Shown here: positions 28,801 through 41,600 of the stretch, piece by piece
Position numbering within the stretch: position 1 is the first letter of the stretch
Layout: the number at the start of each line of letters is the position of its first letter
Position numbers and translations under genes: made by a program
The notes under the pieces: generated by a model
Database searches by the model: none
Told to the model about the DNA's origin: nothing
The model's input: the letters and a program-made list of their open reading frames with translations, nothing else
Origin: Dromiciops gliroides
Lineage: Eukaryota > Chordata > Mammalia > Microbiotheria > Microbiotheriidae
Assembly: GCF_019393635.1 (NCBI RefSeq)
Contig: NC_057862.1
Location: forward strand, 266,738,441-266,802,440
Length of the DNA stretch: 64,000 nt
Direction of reading: 5' to 3'

Positions 28801-31800
28801 TTTCTTCTCTCCCCCGCCTCCCTTCCCTTCCTCCTCCCCAAGACAGAAAGCAGTCTGATATAGGTTGTAATATGTACAGTCACATCAAACATATTTCTGC
28901 ATTAGTCATCTGTGAAAGAAGAATCAGAGCACAAAAAAAACCCCCAAAAACCCTCAAACAAGAAGAAATTAAAAAACAGTCCAAAAGTAGAAACAGTATG
29001 ATTCAATTCTGCATTCACAATTCACAGTTCTTTTTTCTGGATGTTGAGAATATTTTCTATCATGAGTTCTTTGAAACTGTTTTGGATTGTTGCACTGCTG
29101 AGAAGAGCCAAGTCTATCACCATTGTTCCATCACACAATGTTTCTGTTACTGTGTACAGTGTTTTCCTGGTTCTGCTCCTCCTCAGTCAACATCAGGTTT
29201 CTCTGAATTCCTCCTGCTCATCGTTTCTTACAGCACAATAGTATTCCATGAAGTAATGATTGTTTAATCCCCTTTCCCAAAAGCTGGAGTAGTGTTTCTC
29301 CTTTTCCAGTAGAGGCAAGAGACTTGGTGTGATGTATTAGTTATTTTCACCCCTTCCCTCAAAGGCAGGATACTTGTTCAATATGGAATATGCCAGGAAC
29401 TGTGCTAAATTCTGGAAATAGAAATACAAACTCAACCATAGAAAGACATCTCATAAAGGAAGTGGGCAAGGAGGGAAGGAGATGTAAGTACTAAAGAAAG
29501 CTGGGAGACGAATCAGAAGTACGACCTTTGGAGTGATGAAAACATGGGTGATCTTGACATCTTTCTTAAAATGAAGGTTCTAGAGGGAATCAGAGGGGGA
29601 GGTCAAAGGATAGAGGGTAATTCCAGTTTGTGAAGCTTCCAGGGTGAAGAGGTTTCTGGGCAATGGTAGACAATGTGGAAATGTAAATATAAAAATGTGT
29701 TGTGTGTGTATAATTTTTTTCCCCATAACTGTCACCTATGGAAAATGGAGAAATTCATGGACTAGATCAGAGAGCACTTAGGAAAACACAGCACCAGTTT
29801 ATTGTCCCAAGAGAAAGCAGGACATGTATATGCAAAGACTCCTTCCAAAGAAGGTCAGAACCCCTTTTGTTTAGTAAAGTTTCTGTGCTCACTGATTACA
29901 TGCTTTTAGTTATCCAAGTTTTAGGTTTCTGTTGGTAAATCAGTCAGGTCTAGATTGATTAACTTTCAGTTTACCTGTGCAGGACATTATCAGTTCATTA
30001 GAATGATACAAATCAGTTTGACCATTTAACTTAAATGCAAACATATAGCAGAGGATAGGCAATACAAATCAGTTTCATAGTTCAAACTTAAAAACAAACA
30101 ATATGACGAGGAGGTGCCAAAAGCTGACTAGGAAAATAATTCCTTAAGAATCAGAATTGGACAGATGGAAGCTAATGACTCAATGAGACATCAGGAAGAA
30201 GTAAAGCAGAATCAAAAGAATGTAAAAGTAGATGAAACATAAAATCCCTATTCAGAAAAACAACAGACTTGGAAAATAGATCCAGGAGGGACAATTTAAG
30301 AGGTATTGGAAACCTGAAGGCCATGATAAAAAAAAAGAGCCTGCACAGCATATTTCACATTATCAAGAACTGCCTCAATGTCTTAGAACCAAAAGAAGAA
30401 ATATTCACTGAAAGAATCCACTAATCACCTCCTGAAAGAGACCCCAAAAGGAAGACTCCAAGGAATATTGTAGCCAAATCCCAGAATTATCAGATAAAGG
30501 AGAATATACTTCCAGCAGCTAGAAAGAAACAATTAAATATCAAGGAGCAATAAAGAGGATTACACAGGACCTGGCAACTTCAACATTAAAGGATCAGAAG
30601 GCTTGGAATATTCCAGATGACAAAGGAGCTTGGATTACAACCAAGAATGTGCTACCTAGCAAAATTAAGCATAATTTTCAGGGAAAAAGATAGGCATAGG
30701 CGTTCAATGAAATAGGGAACTTTAAAACGTAACTAATGAAAAGTCCAGAACTGAACAGAAAATTCAGTCTTCAAATACAAGACTCAAGAGAAGCATACAA
30801 AGGTAAAGCAGGGAGGTGGGGGAGGGGGGAATAAAATGTATTATTCAATAAGGTTAAAATGTTTACATCCCTACAGGGGAAGAAGAGACTTGCAACTCTT
30901 GAGAACTGTATCTCTATTAAAACATACAGGAATATGCATAGACAGAAGGTATGGGATATAAGTTGATTTTGATGTGATGATATTTTTTTTAAAAGGGTGA
31001 TAAAAATGATTATACTGGGAGAAGAGGAAAGGGGAGGCAGAGTGGGGTAAATCACATCACAAAGACCTATTACAATAGAGGGAAAAGAAGGGAGGAATGA
31101 CCATTGTTTCAACCTTACTCTCATCAGATTTGGCTCAAAGAGGGAATAAACACACACTGACATAGAAATTTATCTTACCTGTAGGGAAGTAAAAGGGTTA
31201 AGAACAAGGGTGGGGTGCTGAGAGAAAGGAAGGCAAAACTAAGAGGCAAAAGGGGATGAGAAAAGGGAAGGTGGGACTGATAGAAAAGAGAGTACATGGA
31301 GGGGAGGAGGTGTTGGTCAGAAGGGACAGATGGAAAAAGATGAGAAAAGTTTAAACAAGGGCGGAAAAATAGGATGGAGGTTACTAATTATAACTGTGAA
31401 TGTGAATGGGATGAACTCTCCTCTAGATGGAACCATAGCAGACTGGATTAAAATTAGAATCCTACTATATCTTGTTTCTAGGAAGCACATTTGAAGCAGA
31501 GAGAAACCCACAGAGTAAAGGCCAGAGCAGAATATAATATGCTTCAGCTGAAGTACAAAAAGCAAGGGTAGCAAGCCTTATCTCAGACAAAGTGAAAGCA
31601 AAGATAGATCTGATAAAAAGAGAAAGGGAAGGAAACTACATCTTGCCTAAAAGGCACCATAGACAATGAAATATCAGTCAATACTAAACCTATACGTTCC
31701 AAGTGGTATGGCATACAAATTCTTAGAGAAGTTAAGTGAGTTACTGAAGACATAGACAACAAACCTATATTAGTGGGAACCTCAACCTCCTCCTCTCAGA

Positions 31801-34800
31801 ACTAGATAAATCTAACCACAAAATAAATGAGAAAAAAGTTAAGGAGGTGAGTAGAATTTTAGAAAAATTAAATATGATACGCTTCTTGGGGGCAGCTAGG
31901 TGGTACAGTGAATAGAGCACGGCCCTGGATTCAGGAGGACCTGAGTTCAAATCTGGCCTCAGGTACTTAAAGCTGTGTGACCCTGGGCAAGTCACTTAAC
32001 CCCTCATTGCCCTGCAAAAAAAAGAAAGAAGAAAATTACCAGTATCAAAACTGAAAAGGGTGAATTCACCATTAACTAAGAGGAAATTAAAGCAAGAATT
32101 AGAACTATTTTGTCCAATCTATGCCAATAAATTTGACAATGTAAATTAAATGGATACATATTTACAAAAATATAAATTGCCTAGATTACAGAAGACGAAA
32201 AAGAATATTTAAATAAGCCCATTTTAATAAAGAAATTGAACAAGCCATCAATGAATTCCTTAAGAAAAAATCTCCAGGCCAGATGGGTTAACAAGCGTAT
32301 ATTCTACCAAACATTTAAAAAACTGTTAATTCCAATACTGCAACAACAAACTATTTGGAAAAATAGGTGAAGAAGGAATCCTACCACATTACTTTCATGA
32401 AACAGGTGTGCTGATTACCACGCAGAGCCAAAACAGAAAATTATAGCTCAATTTCCCTAATGAATATTAATGGAAAAATTCTAAATAGAATATTCGCAAA
32501 GAGGTTACAGCAATTTATCACCAGGATAATACACTATGATCAGGTAAGATTTATACCAGGAATGAGGTTCTGATTCAATATTAGGAAACGATTAGCATAC
32601 TTGACCCGATCAATAACAAAACTAACCAAAATTATGATTACCCTCAATAGATTCAGAGAAAGCTTAAAACACTAGAGAGCATAGGAATAAAGGAGCTTTC
32701 CTTAAGACAATAAACAGTATCTATCTAAAAACATCAGCAATCATTGTATGTAATTGGGGACAAGTTAGAAGCATTCCCATAAGATCAGGGAGTGAAACAA
32801 GGATGTCCATTATTACCACTGTTATTTCAGTATTGTACTAGAGATGTTATCTTTAGCAATAAGAGAAGAAAAAGAAATTGAAGGAATTAAAAGAGGCAAG
32901 GAAGAAACAAAACTACAATCTTTTGCAGATGATATGATGACATGCTTAGAAAATCCTAAAGAATCAACCCAAAAACCTACTTGAAATAATTAACAACCTT
33001 TAATAAAGTTGCCAGGATATAAAATAAACCCACATAAATTATCAGCGTTTCTGTATATTTCCAACAGCAAGAGATAGAAAGAGAAATTCCATTTTAATAA
33101 CTATAGGCAATATAAAATTTGGAATCTACCTGCCAAGATAAACTCAGTAGCTATATGAAGACAATAACAAAATACTTTTCAACACAAATAAAATCAGATC
33201 TAAGCAAATGAAGGATATCAGTTGCTAATGGGTAGGCCACACTAATACAATAAAAATGACAAGTAAGTCTGCCTAAATTTATTTATTCAGTGCCATACCA
33301 ATCAAACTATGGAAAAATTATTTCATATAGCTAGAAAAATAATGATAATTCATGTAGTAAAACAAAAAAGTCAAAACTATCAAGGGAACAATGACAAAAA
33401 ATGCAAAGCCATACCAGATCTATAAATATATATAAAGCAGCAACCATCAAAACTATTTGGGTACTGGCTAAGAAATGGAGTTGTGTATCAGTGGAATAAG
33501 CTAGACACAGAAAACAGTAGTAATGAACATAGCAATCTCCTGTTTGATAAACTCCAAAACTAGCCTCCAGGATAAGAGCTCACTATTTGACAATAAACTT
33601 TTGGGATAACTGGAAAATAGTGTGGCAAAAAACTAGGCATTGGCCAACATCTTACACCATATACCATGGTAAATTCAAAATGAGTTCATGATCTTAGACA
33701 TAGAGGGTGATACCTACCATAAAGCAAATTTAAAAATGAAAGGAATAGTTTACTTGTCAGATCTATAAAGAAGGGAAGAATTTATGACCAAAGTTGAGAT
33801 AAAGAACATTATGAAATGTAAAATGGATCAGTTTGATTACATTAAATTAAAAAGGTTTTGTACAAATGGAAGCAATGCAGCCGATATTAGAAGGAAAGCA
33901 ACAAAGCTGGGAAACAATTTTTACAACCAGTGTTTCTGATCAAGTCCTCATTTCTAAAAATATAGAGAGAACTGAATCAAATTTAAAGGAATACAAATCA
34001 TTCCCCAATTGAGAAATGGTCAAAGAATATGAACAGGCAGTTTTCAAATGAAGAAATTGGGGGGGGGGGGCAGTTAGGTTGGTGCAGTGGATTAAAGCAC
34101 TGGCCCTGGATTCAGGAGGACCTGAGTTCAAATGTGGCCTCAGACACTTGACACTAGCTGTGTGACCCTGGGCAAGTCACTTAAGCCTCACTGCCCCACC
34201 AAAAAAAAAAAAAAGTAACTCAGATGAAGAAATGAAAGCTATCTTTAGCATATGAAAAATGTTCTCAGTCTTTACTGATTAGAGAAATACTTATTAAAAC
34301 TTACTCTGAGGTAACACCTCACACCTAATTGGCTAATGTGACAAAAAAAGGAAAATGATTAAATGTTGGAGATGAGAGAAAATTAGAACAGTAATGCCAT
34401 TGGTGGTGATAATCTGGAGAGCAATTTGGAACCATTCCCAAAAGGCTATCAAATGTGCATACATACCCATACCACTACTAGGTCCATATCCCAAAGAGAT
34501 CATAAAAAAGGGGAAAGGACCCACATCTACAAAAATTATTTATAGATCCTCTTTTTGTGGTGGCAAAGAATTGGAAATTGAGGGGATTTGCCCATCACTT
34601 GGGGAATGGTGAATGGTATATGAATGTAATGGTATACTATCGTGCTATGAGAAATGGGAAGATTTCAGAAAAACCTGGAAAGACTTACATGAACTGATGC
34701 TGAGTAAGATGAGCAAACCAAGAGAATATTATACGTAGGTAACGACATTGTGTGATGATTAACTGTGAAAGATTTAGCTCTTCTCACTAACACAGTGAAT

Positions 34801-35599
34801 CTAAGACAATGTCAAAAGACTCATGATGGAAAATGCTCTTCACATCCAGAAAAAAAAACCATGGATCTAATTGCAGATTGAAGTTTACTATAATCACTTT
34901 AAAAAAATCTTTCTTGTGGGTTTTTGTTGTTGTTTCTGCTTCTCTCACAACATGACTTAATATGGAAATATGTTTAACATGATTGTACATATGTAAACTA
35001 TAGCAGATTTCTTGCTGTCTTGGGGTGGGGAGGGAGGGAGAAAAAATTTGGAATTCAAAATCTTACAAAAATAATGTCAAAAACTATCTTTACATGTAAT
35101 TGGAAAAATAACCAATATCTTGGGGAGATTTAGAGCCCCCTCCCCTTTCTAAGGCCTGACTTTTTTTTAAGTCCAGTTTCAACTCTGAGGTGTATCACCT
35201 CACCTATCAGAGTGGCAATATAACAAAAAGGAAAATATGGGTGTTGGAGAAGATGTGGGAAAACTGGGACGCTAAGACACTGTTGGTAGAGCTGTGAAAA
35301 GATCTAACATTCTGGAGAGCAGTTTGGAACTATGCCCAAAAGGCTATCAAACTGTGCATAACCTTTGATCCAACAATACCACTGCTAGGTTCATATCCCA
35401 GAGAAGTCCCAAGAAAGAGAAAAAGACCTATTTGTATAAAAATATTTATAACAGCTCTTTAAAAAAAAATTTATTATTTTCCAGTTACATGTAAAGATAG
35501 CTTTCAGCATTTGCTTACATAAGATTTCCAATTTCAAATTTTTTTCTCCCTCCCTTCTCCCCCTCCCCCAGACAGCAGGCAATCCAATATAGGTTATAT

Positions 35600-35646
<47 letters not shown>

Positions 35647-38600
35647 TCACATGTATACATATATACATGTACACACATATATACATATCTATACATATAT
35701 GTACATACACATACATAACAACATCAAACACATTTCTGCATCAGTCATGCAGAGCAATAAGGAAAAACCTTAAAATAGAAAAAACAACAGCACCAAAAAC
35801 AAAAGAAATATGGTTCAATCAGCATGCATATTCCATAGTTGTTTTTTTTTTTTCTGGATTTGGAGAGCCTTTTCCATCATGAGTCCCCTGAAACTTTCTT
35901 GTATTGTATTGGTGAGAAGAATCCAGTCTGTCACAGTTGATCAACACATAATGTATAACAGCTCTTTTTGTAGTGGCAAAGAATTGGAAATCAAAGGAAC
36001 ACCCATCAGTTGGGGAATGGCTAAACAAACTGTGGTATGTGGTGATGGAATATTATTGTGCTTTAAGAAATGACAAACAGGATGATTTCAGAAAGGCCTG
36101 GAAAGACTTTTATGAACGGATGTACATGAAGTGACCATAACATTGTGCACAGAGACAGCAATATTTGATGAAGAACTGTGAATGACTTAACTATTCTCAG
36201 GAATACAATGATCCAAAACAGTCCCAAAGGACTAATGATGAAGCATACTATCCACCCACAAAGAAAGAACTGATATTGATTGAACACAAACTGAAGCATG
36301 CTATTTTTCTTGTTCTTTCTTTTTTCTCTTTTATTCAAGTTTTCTTTCATAAAATGACTCCTATGGTAATGTTTTACTCTACTGCATGTGTATAACTTTT
36401 ATCTGATTGCTTGCTGCCTCCGGGAGGGAGGGAAGGAGAGATAAAATTTGGAACTCAAAACTTTAAATAAAAATATTTATTATTTTTTAAATTAAATTTT
36501 TTTTAAAAGGAGAGAAATGCCAGGCACCAAAAATGTTAATGAAATAAAGTCTGCATGGGGGGAAAAAAGTCCAGTTTCTCCTTTATAATAAGATTGCGTT
36601 AATTCTCTTCATCTTGGTCAGACACCATCCAGCCATGCAAAGAATTTAATCTATGGTGAGGCTCTTTATAATTTGGGTGGAGGCATATCCTTTTGTCTAT
36701 ATAGATGTAGGGGAGGAAGGGTCATGGGGAGGGGGGGTGTATTTGAAGAGGGAATACATTCTTTAAATTGATAGCCCAAGCTTGGGGGTGATCTGAATGG
36801 AGATAGTCTCTCTCTGCAGGGCTCAACTCTTAGACTGTGAGCCCTACCACTATCCTTTTATTTATTTTTTTTTTAGTTTGTGGTTTTTTTTTTAGTGAGG
36901 CAATTGGGGTTAAGTGACTTGCCCAGGGTCACACAGCTAGTAAGTGTTAAGTGTCTGAGGCCGGATTTGAACTTGGATACTCCTGACTCCAGGGCCGGTG
37001 CTCTATTCACTGCACCATCTAGCTGCCCCCACTATCTTTTTATTAATAATCTGCTGGCATTATTAATAAAATTGTTAATTACCCTGAAACTATGTCTCTC
37101 AACTTTTTAATCAGTGCAGTAGTAAGATTAACTTTATTAGCAGTAAATGTAAAGACTTGCAATTGGGTACCAAAAAAATCCATTTCATAAGCCAAACAAT
37201 GGGATAATGTTTGTTCTGGAAAAGATCTAGAGGTTTAGTAGACAATAAGCATAATATGACTAAGTAGAAGTGTCTGGAAGCAAGAAAGGTAATTTGATCC
37301 TGCATTCATAGGGTCATAACTTCCAGAAATAGGGAGATGATGATCCCAGTCTACTTTGCCCTGTTAGAAGACTTTATCTGGAGGTTTGTGTTCAGTTCTG
37401 TGCTTTACAGTTTAAAAAAGGATATTGTTAAGCTAAAAAGAGTCTGGAGAATGGGCAGCCAGGGTGGTGAAGAGACTTGAGTCCACATAATATGAGATTT
37501 GGTTGAAGAAACCTGGCATGTTTAGCTTAAAGAAGAGAAGACTCAGGATACGAGAGCTGTCTTCAAGTATTTCAACTTCCTAACTATTAGAGCTGTCCCA
37601 AAGTAAAATTGCTTAGAGAGGTGATTGGTTCCCTTTTTGAGGACTCAAGACAAAGGTTAGATAATCACTTGTCTGGTATTAATGTAGTATCAAATTGATT
37701 GTGAGGCATCCCATAGAATTATAAGACTCTGACTCAGTTTTCCAAGTTTTTTATTAAAATACTGTGAGGCTAGGGGCAGCTAGATGGCACAGTGGTTAAA
37801 GTGCTGGCCCTGGAGTATCTGAGTTCAAATCTGGCCTCAGACACTAGCTGTGTGACCCTGGACAAGTCACTTAACCCCCATTGCCCGGCCAAAAAATAAA
37901 ATAAAATAAAATTTAAAAATACTGTGAGGCCAGGGGCGGCTAGGTGGTGCAGTGGGTAGAGCACTGGCCCTGGATTCAGGAGGACCTGAGTTCAAATCCA
38001 ACCTCAGATATTTGACACTAGCTGGAAAGTTACTTAACCCTCACTGCCCCGCCAAAAAAAAAAAAAATACTGTGAGGCCACAGGGAGAATCACCCAAAGG
38101 AGAAGGCCAAAAAAATTTACATGGATTTTCCAGATCACTAGTGCTCCACTTCTGTCACCCCAAGAGATGTGGAAGGGATAAACTATTAACAAAACAAAAG
38201 ATTAGTGAATTAAGTTTGCAATTAAAATAATTGAAAATAAACAAGTAAAAAGACTAAAACTAGAGAAGCCGTGGGAAAATTGGAACACTAATGCATTGTT
38301 GGTGGAGCTGTGAACTGATCCAACCATTCTGGAGAGCAATTTGGAATTATGGCCAAAGGGCGATTAAGCTGTGCATACCCTTTGACCCAGCAATACCACT
38401 TTTGGGTCTTTTTCCCAAAGAGATCATGGAAAGGGGAAAAGGACCCACATGTACAAAAATATTTATAGCTGCTCTTTATGTGGTGGCAAGGAATTGGAAG
38501 TTGAGGGGATGCCCATCAATTGGGGAATGGCTGGACAAGTTGTGGTATATGAATGTGATGGCATACTATTGTGCTGTAAGAAATGATGAGCAGGAGGAGT

Positions 38601-41600
38601 TCAGAGAAACCTGGAGGGTCTTGTGTGGGCTGATGATGAGTGAGATGAGCAGAACCAGAAGAACATTGTACACAGTATCATCAACAGTGAGTGTTGATCT
38701 ACTGTGATGGACTATATTCTTCTCACCAATGCAATGGTACAGAAGAGTTCCAGGGAACTCATGATGGAAGAGGATCTCCAAATCCAGGGGGAAAAAAAAG
38801 AATTGTGGAGTATAGATGCTGAATGAACCATACTATTTCTTTTGTTTTTGGTGCTGTTGTTTTTTCTATTTTGAGGTTTTTCATCATTGCTCTGATTTTT
38901 CTCTTATAACATGACTAATGCAGAAATAGGATTAATGTTAGTGTGTGTGTGTGTGTGTGTGTATAAACCTATATTCGATTACCTGCTGTCTAGGGGAGGA
39001 GGGAGGGAGAAAAATCTGAAATTGGAAAGTCTGTATAAACAAAAGTTGAGAACTATCTTTACATGTAACGGGAAAAAAATACTTTATTAATTTAAAAAAA
39101 AAAGACTCAAACTTGATAAAAGAACAATAAAGAAACCTTAAAGACTTCACAACAGGTCAAACAGTTTTTTGTTTTGTTTTAAGACCTAGACAACTCTAGG
39201 GTCAGTCATTTTTAGCATTGTGAAAGTGGGGAATATGATTTTGATCCATGGTTGTCTTAAAGGTTTTTATAAAAATAAACATTGTGTTTCTCAATTTTTT
39301 AAATGAATACTTGAAATATTGAAAGCATGTATTTTGAACAAAGATCTAGCATTGAAATGGAAAAACATTAGAACCCAGCAGAAAAGGAGGTAAATCAAGA
39401 ATGCCTCACGTTCCTACTTTTATTTCACTAGAAATTAGTTGTGGTAGTAAGACAAGAACAAAATTAAAGATGTAAATATGAGATATAATACAAATATTTA
39501 TATAAATATATAAATACATATAAATAAGAGACAAAACTCCCTGTTTGTGAATGACCTAATGGTGCGCTTAGAAAAATCTCTTTGTAGTAGGCTACAAAAT
39601 AAACCATAAAAATTAATTTCAGTATTGTATTAACAAAATAACCCAAAGAAACAATTAGAGAAATAATTCTAAATAACCACATAATAGGTAAGGTATATGG
39701 AAGTTAGAAAAGATCATAAAAATTAATCTAGAATAAAAGTTCTGAAATCATAAGGGAAGTAATGAGATAAATTATAAGATTATGGAATAGAAATTTATCA
39801 AAACTTGTGAGTACTGATTAAAAAAATAGAAAAGTATATTAGCAGAATTATAACTAGAGCGAGAAATCTTAACCAAACAGGGAATAGAGATTATAAAAGA
39901 AAAAATAATTTAGCTACATAAAATTAAAAACATGAATAAAATCAGTAAAGAGAAAATTAAAAGAGATAAACTGGGGGAAATATTTGCATAAAACATCACG
40001 AGTTGGTAATGAATGGATGTCAATCCATACAGAATATGCAAGGAATTAAAATAAGTATGTAGCACTGAGGGGCATTCCCCAATCAATAAAAAGAGTTGTT
40101 AATTATAAATGTTAAATAATAAATAAATGCATGACTACATGCCCCAAATCCAGAAAATGAAGATATCCATGTTGCTTTTTTGTTATTCTGGTTTCTTTAG
40201 CTCTCATGGAGGGATTGGCCTGCTGGGTCATTATTGATATACACAGAACAACTTTTCATAGTTTGTGTTTGCCTCCCTCCCGACCCTTTTTTTTTTTTTT
40301 TTTGCGGGGCAATGGGGGTTAAGTGACTTGCTCAGGGTCACACAGCTAGTAAGTGTCAAGTGTCTGAGGCCAGATTTGAACTCAGGTACTCCTGAATCCA
40401 GGGCTGGTGCTTTATCCACTGTGCCACCTAGCTGCCCCTCCGACCCCTTTTTAAAAAACAGATAAAGTAGCTGGCTTTTTCATATCTTACATCATCTTAT
40501 TATTATTGTGTGATGAGATGGGGGGTTTATTATTTGGGTTTTTTTAAAAACTGCTGTTAAGATTTAGATTGATTTCTTCAGCCTCCAGATGACCAAGTCT
40601 ACTACCAAACAATCAAGTTCAACACCAAAGCTCAAATGGTTGTTTAAGGAAACATCTTTTATCTACCACCACTCTCATTGTTAAGTACTATGAATATTAC
40701 CTAGTGACTAACTATATCATGATTTGCTAAATAATAGATAAAGAGTATTAGTCTGGTAACTAGCAGAAATTTAGTGTGTCTACTAGCTGGAATTTAGTGT
40801 GCCTACTTTCAACCTGGTTTCTGAAGAAGCAAATGTCTGCACCTCTCAAGTGGGTTAGGTGTGAGGTATATTTGCCACAAAGCTGAATGTAGGGAATGGA
40901 GAATAATTTGGGGAAACACTGGCAGATTTTCTAACCACACCCTGCTATAATACCCCATCTTGTCCAAGAGCACATAGAGCTGTACTAGATTGGCTCATTT
41001 TCTTCAAAAGGATAGTATATGTCAACTAAGAAATGCAAATTAAAACAACCCCAATGCTTCACTTGACTCCATATTATTTGGCAAAAATGGAAAAAAACCA
41101 TGACAATAAACAATGTTGGAGAGGCTGAGAAGACAGGAACTGTGATCCATCCTCTGCTGGAGTTATGAAATGATTAAGCTGTTGAATATTAATTTGGAAT
41201 TATAAAAGAAAAATGACAACTATTGAGGGGAAAAGTTCCAACCTATACCTTAATATTTATAACAGCAAAGAAATCTTTTTGTGCTTGGGACCATTTGATG
41301 TTTCTCATTGAAAAGGGAGTGGCTTTTTTAGCTCTATTATCTTCCTCTGAATATGAACCCAGATCTTCTCTATCCCCATAGTAACTATCTATGGTTGGGT
41401 TCTTTCTCTTTCGCTTACTCACTTTATTTATTTTGGGTTGATTTGGTTTTAGCAGTTCTTTTCTGGGGTCTGTCTTGGGGTCTAAATTTGGGCTTTCCTC
41501 TCCACTCCTGTACCACAGCTAGGGTCCCTAGCCACACTGTCCTGCAAATGATCTTGCTCTCTCAGGTGGCTGCAAATTACAGCTGTCGCCTCTGCCCTGG

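Larger units (their letters stand above)
30130..35115 (+). mobile_element. Nearly complete degraded L1 (ORF1, ORF2, 3' UTR)
   Basis: ORF1 text runs from ~30130 to ~30780 (GGCCATGATAAAAAAAAAGAGCC, CACCTCCTGAAAGAGACCCC, TACAACCAAGAATGTGC). The ORF2 endonuclease start is near 31385 (AACTGTGAATGTGAATGGGATG). Reverse transcriptase is at ~32220-33050: [13 protein letters not shown], [14 protein letters not shown], and an intact S-F-A-D-D-M box at ~32920-32940. The C-terminus and 3' UTR end near 35115 with AATTGGAAAAATAA. Stops and frameshifts are frequent, so it is dead. Two SINEs are inserted. Confidence 0.85.
35181..36566 (+). mobile_element. L1 3' half with apparent 3' transduction
   Basis: ORF2 C-terminus through 3' UTR of an L1, interrupted by an antisense L1 at 35461-35953. 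A 12-bp duplication aagtccagtttc lies at 35169-35180 and 36567-36578. The L1's own AATAAA is at 36466-36471, but ~60 bases of non-L1 text (36508-36562) with a second AATAAA (36543-36548) follow before the A run at the right border. Confidence 0.82.

Noticed and set aside
38291..38707. A 138-codon open frame as a host gene
   Set aside because: Its sequence aligns with the C-terminus of L1 ORF2, and the segment is bounded by a target duplication.
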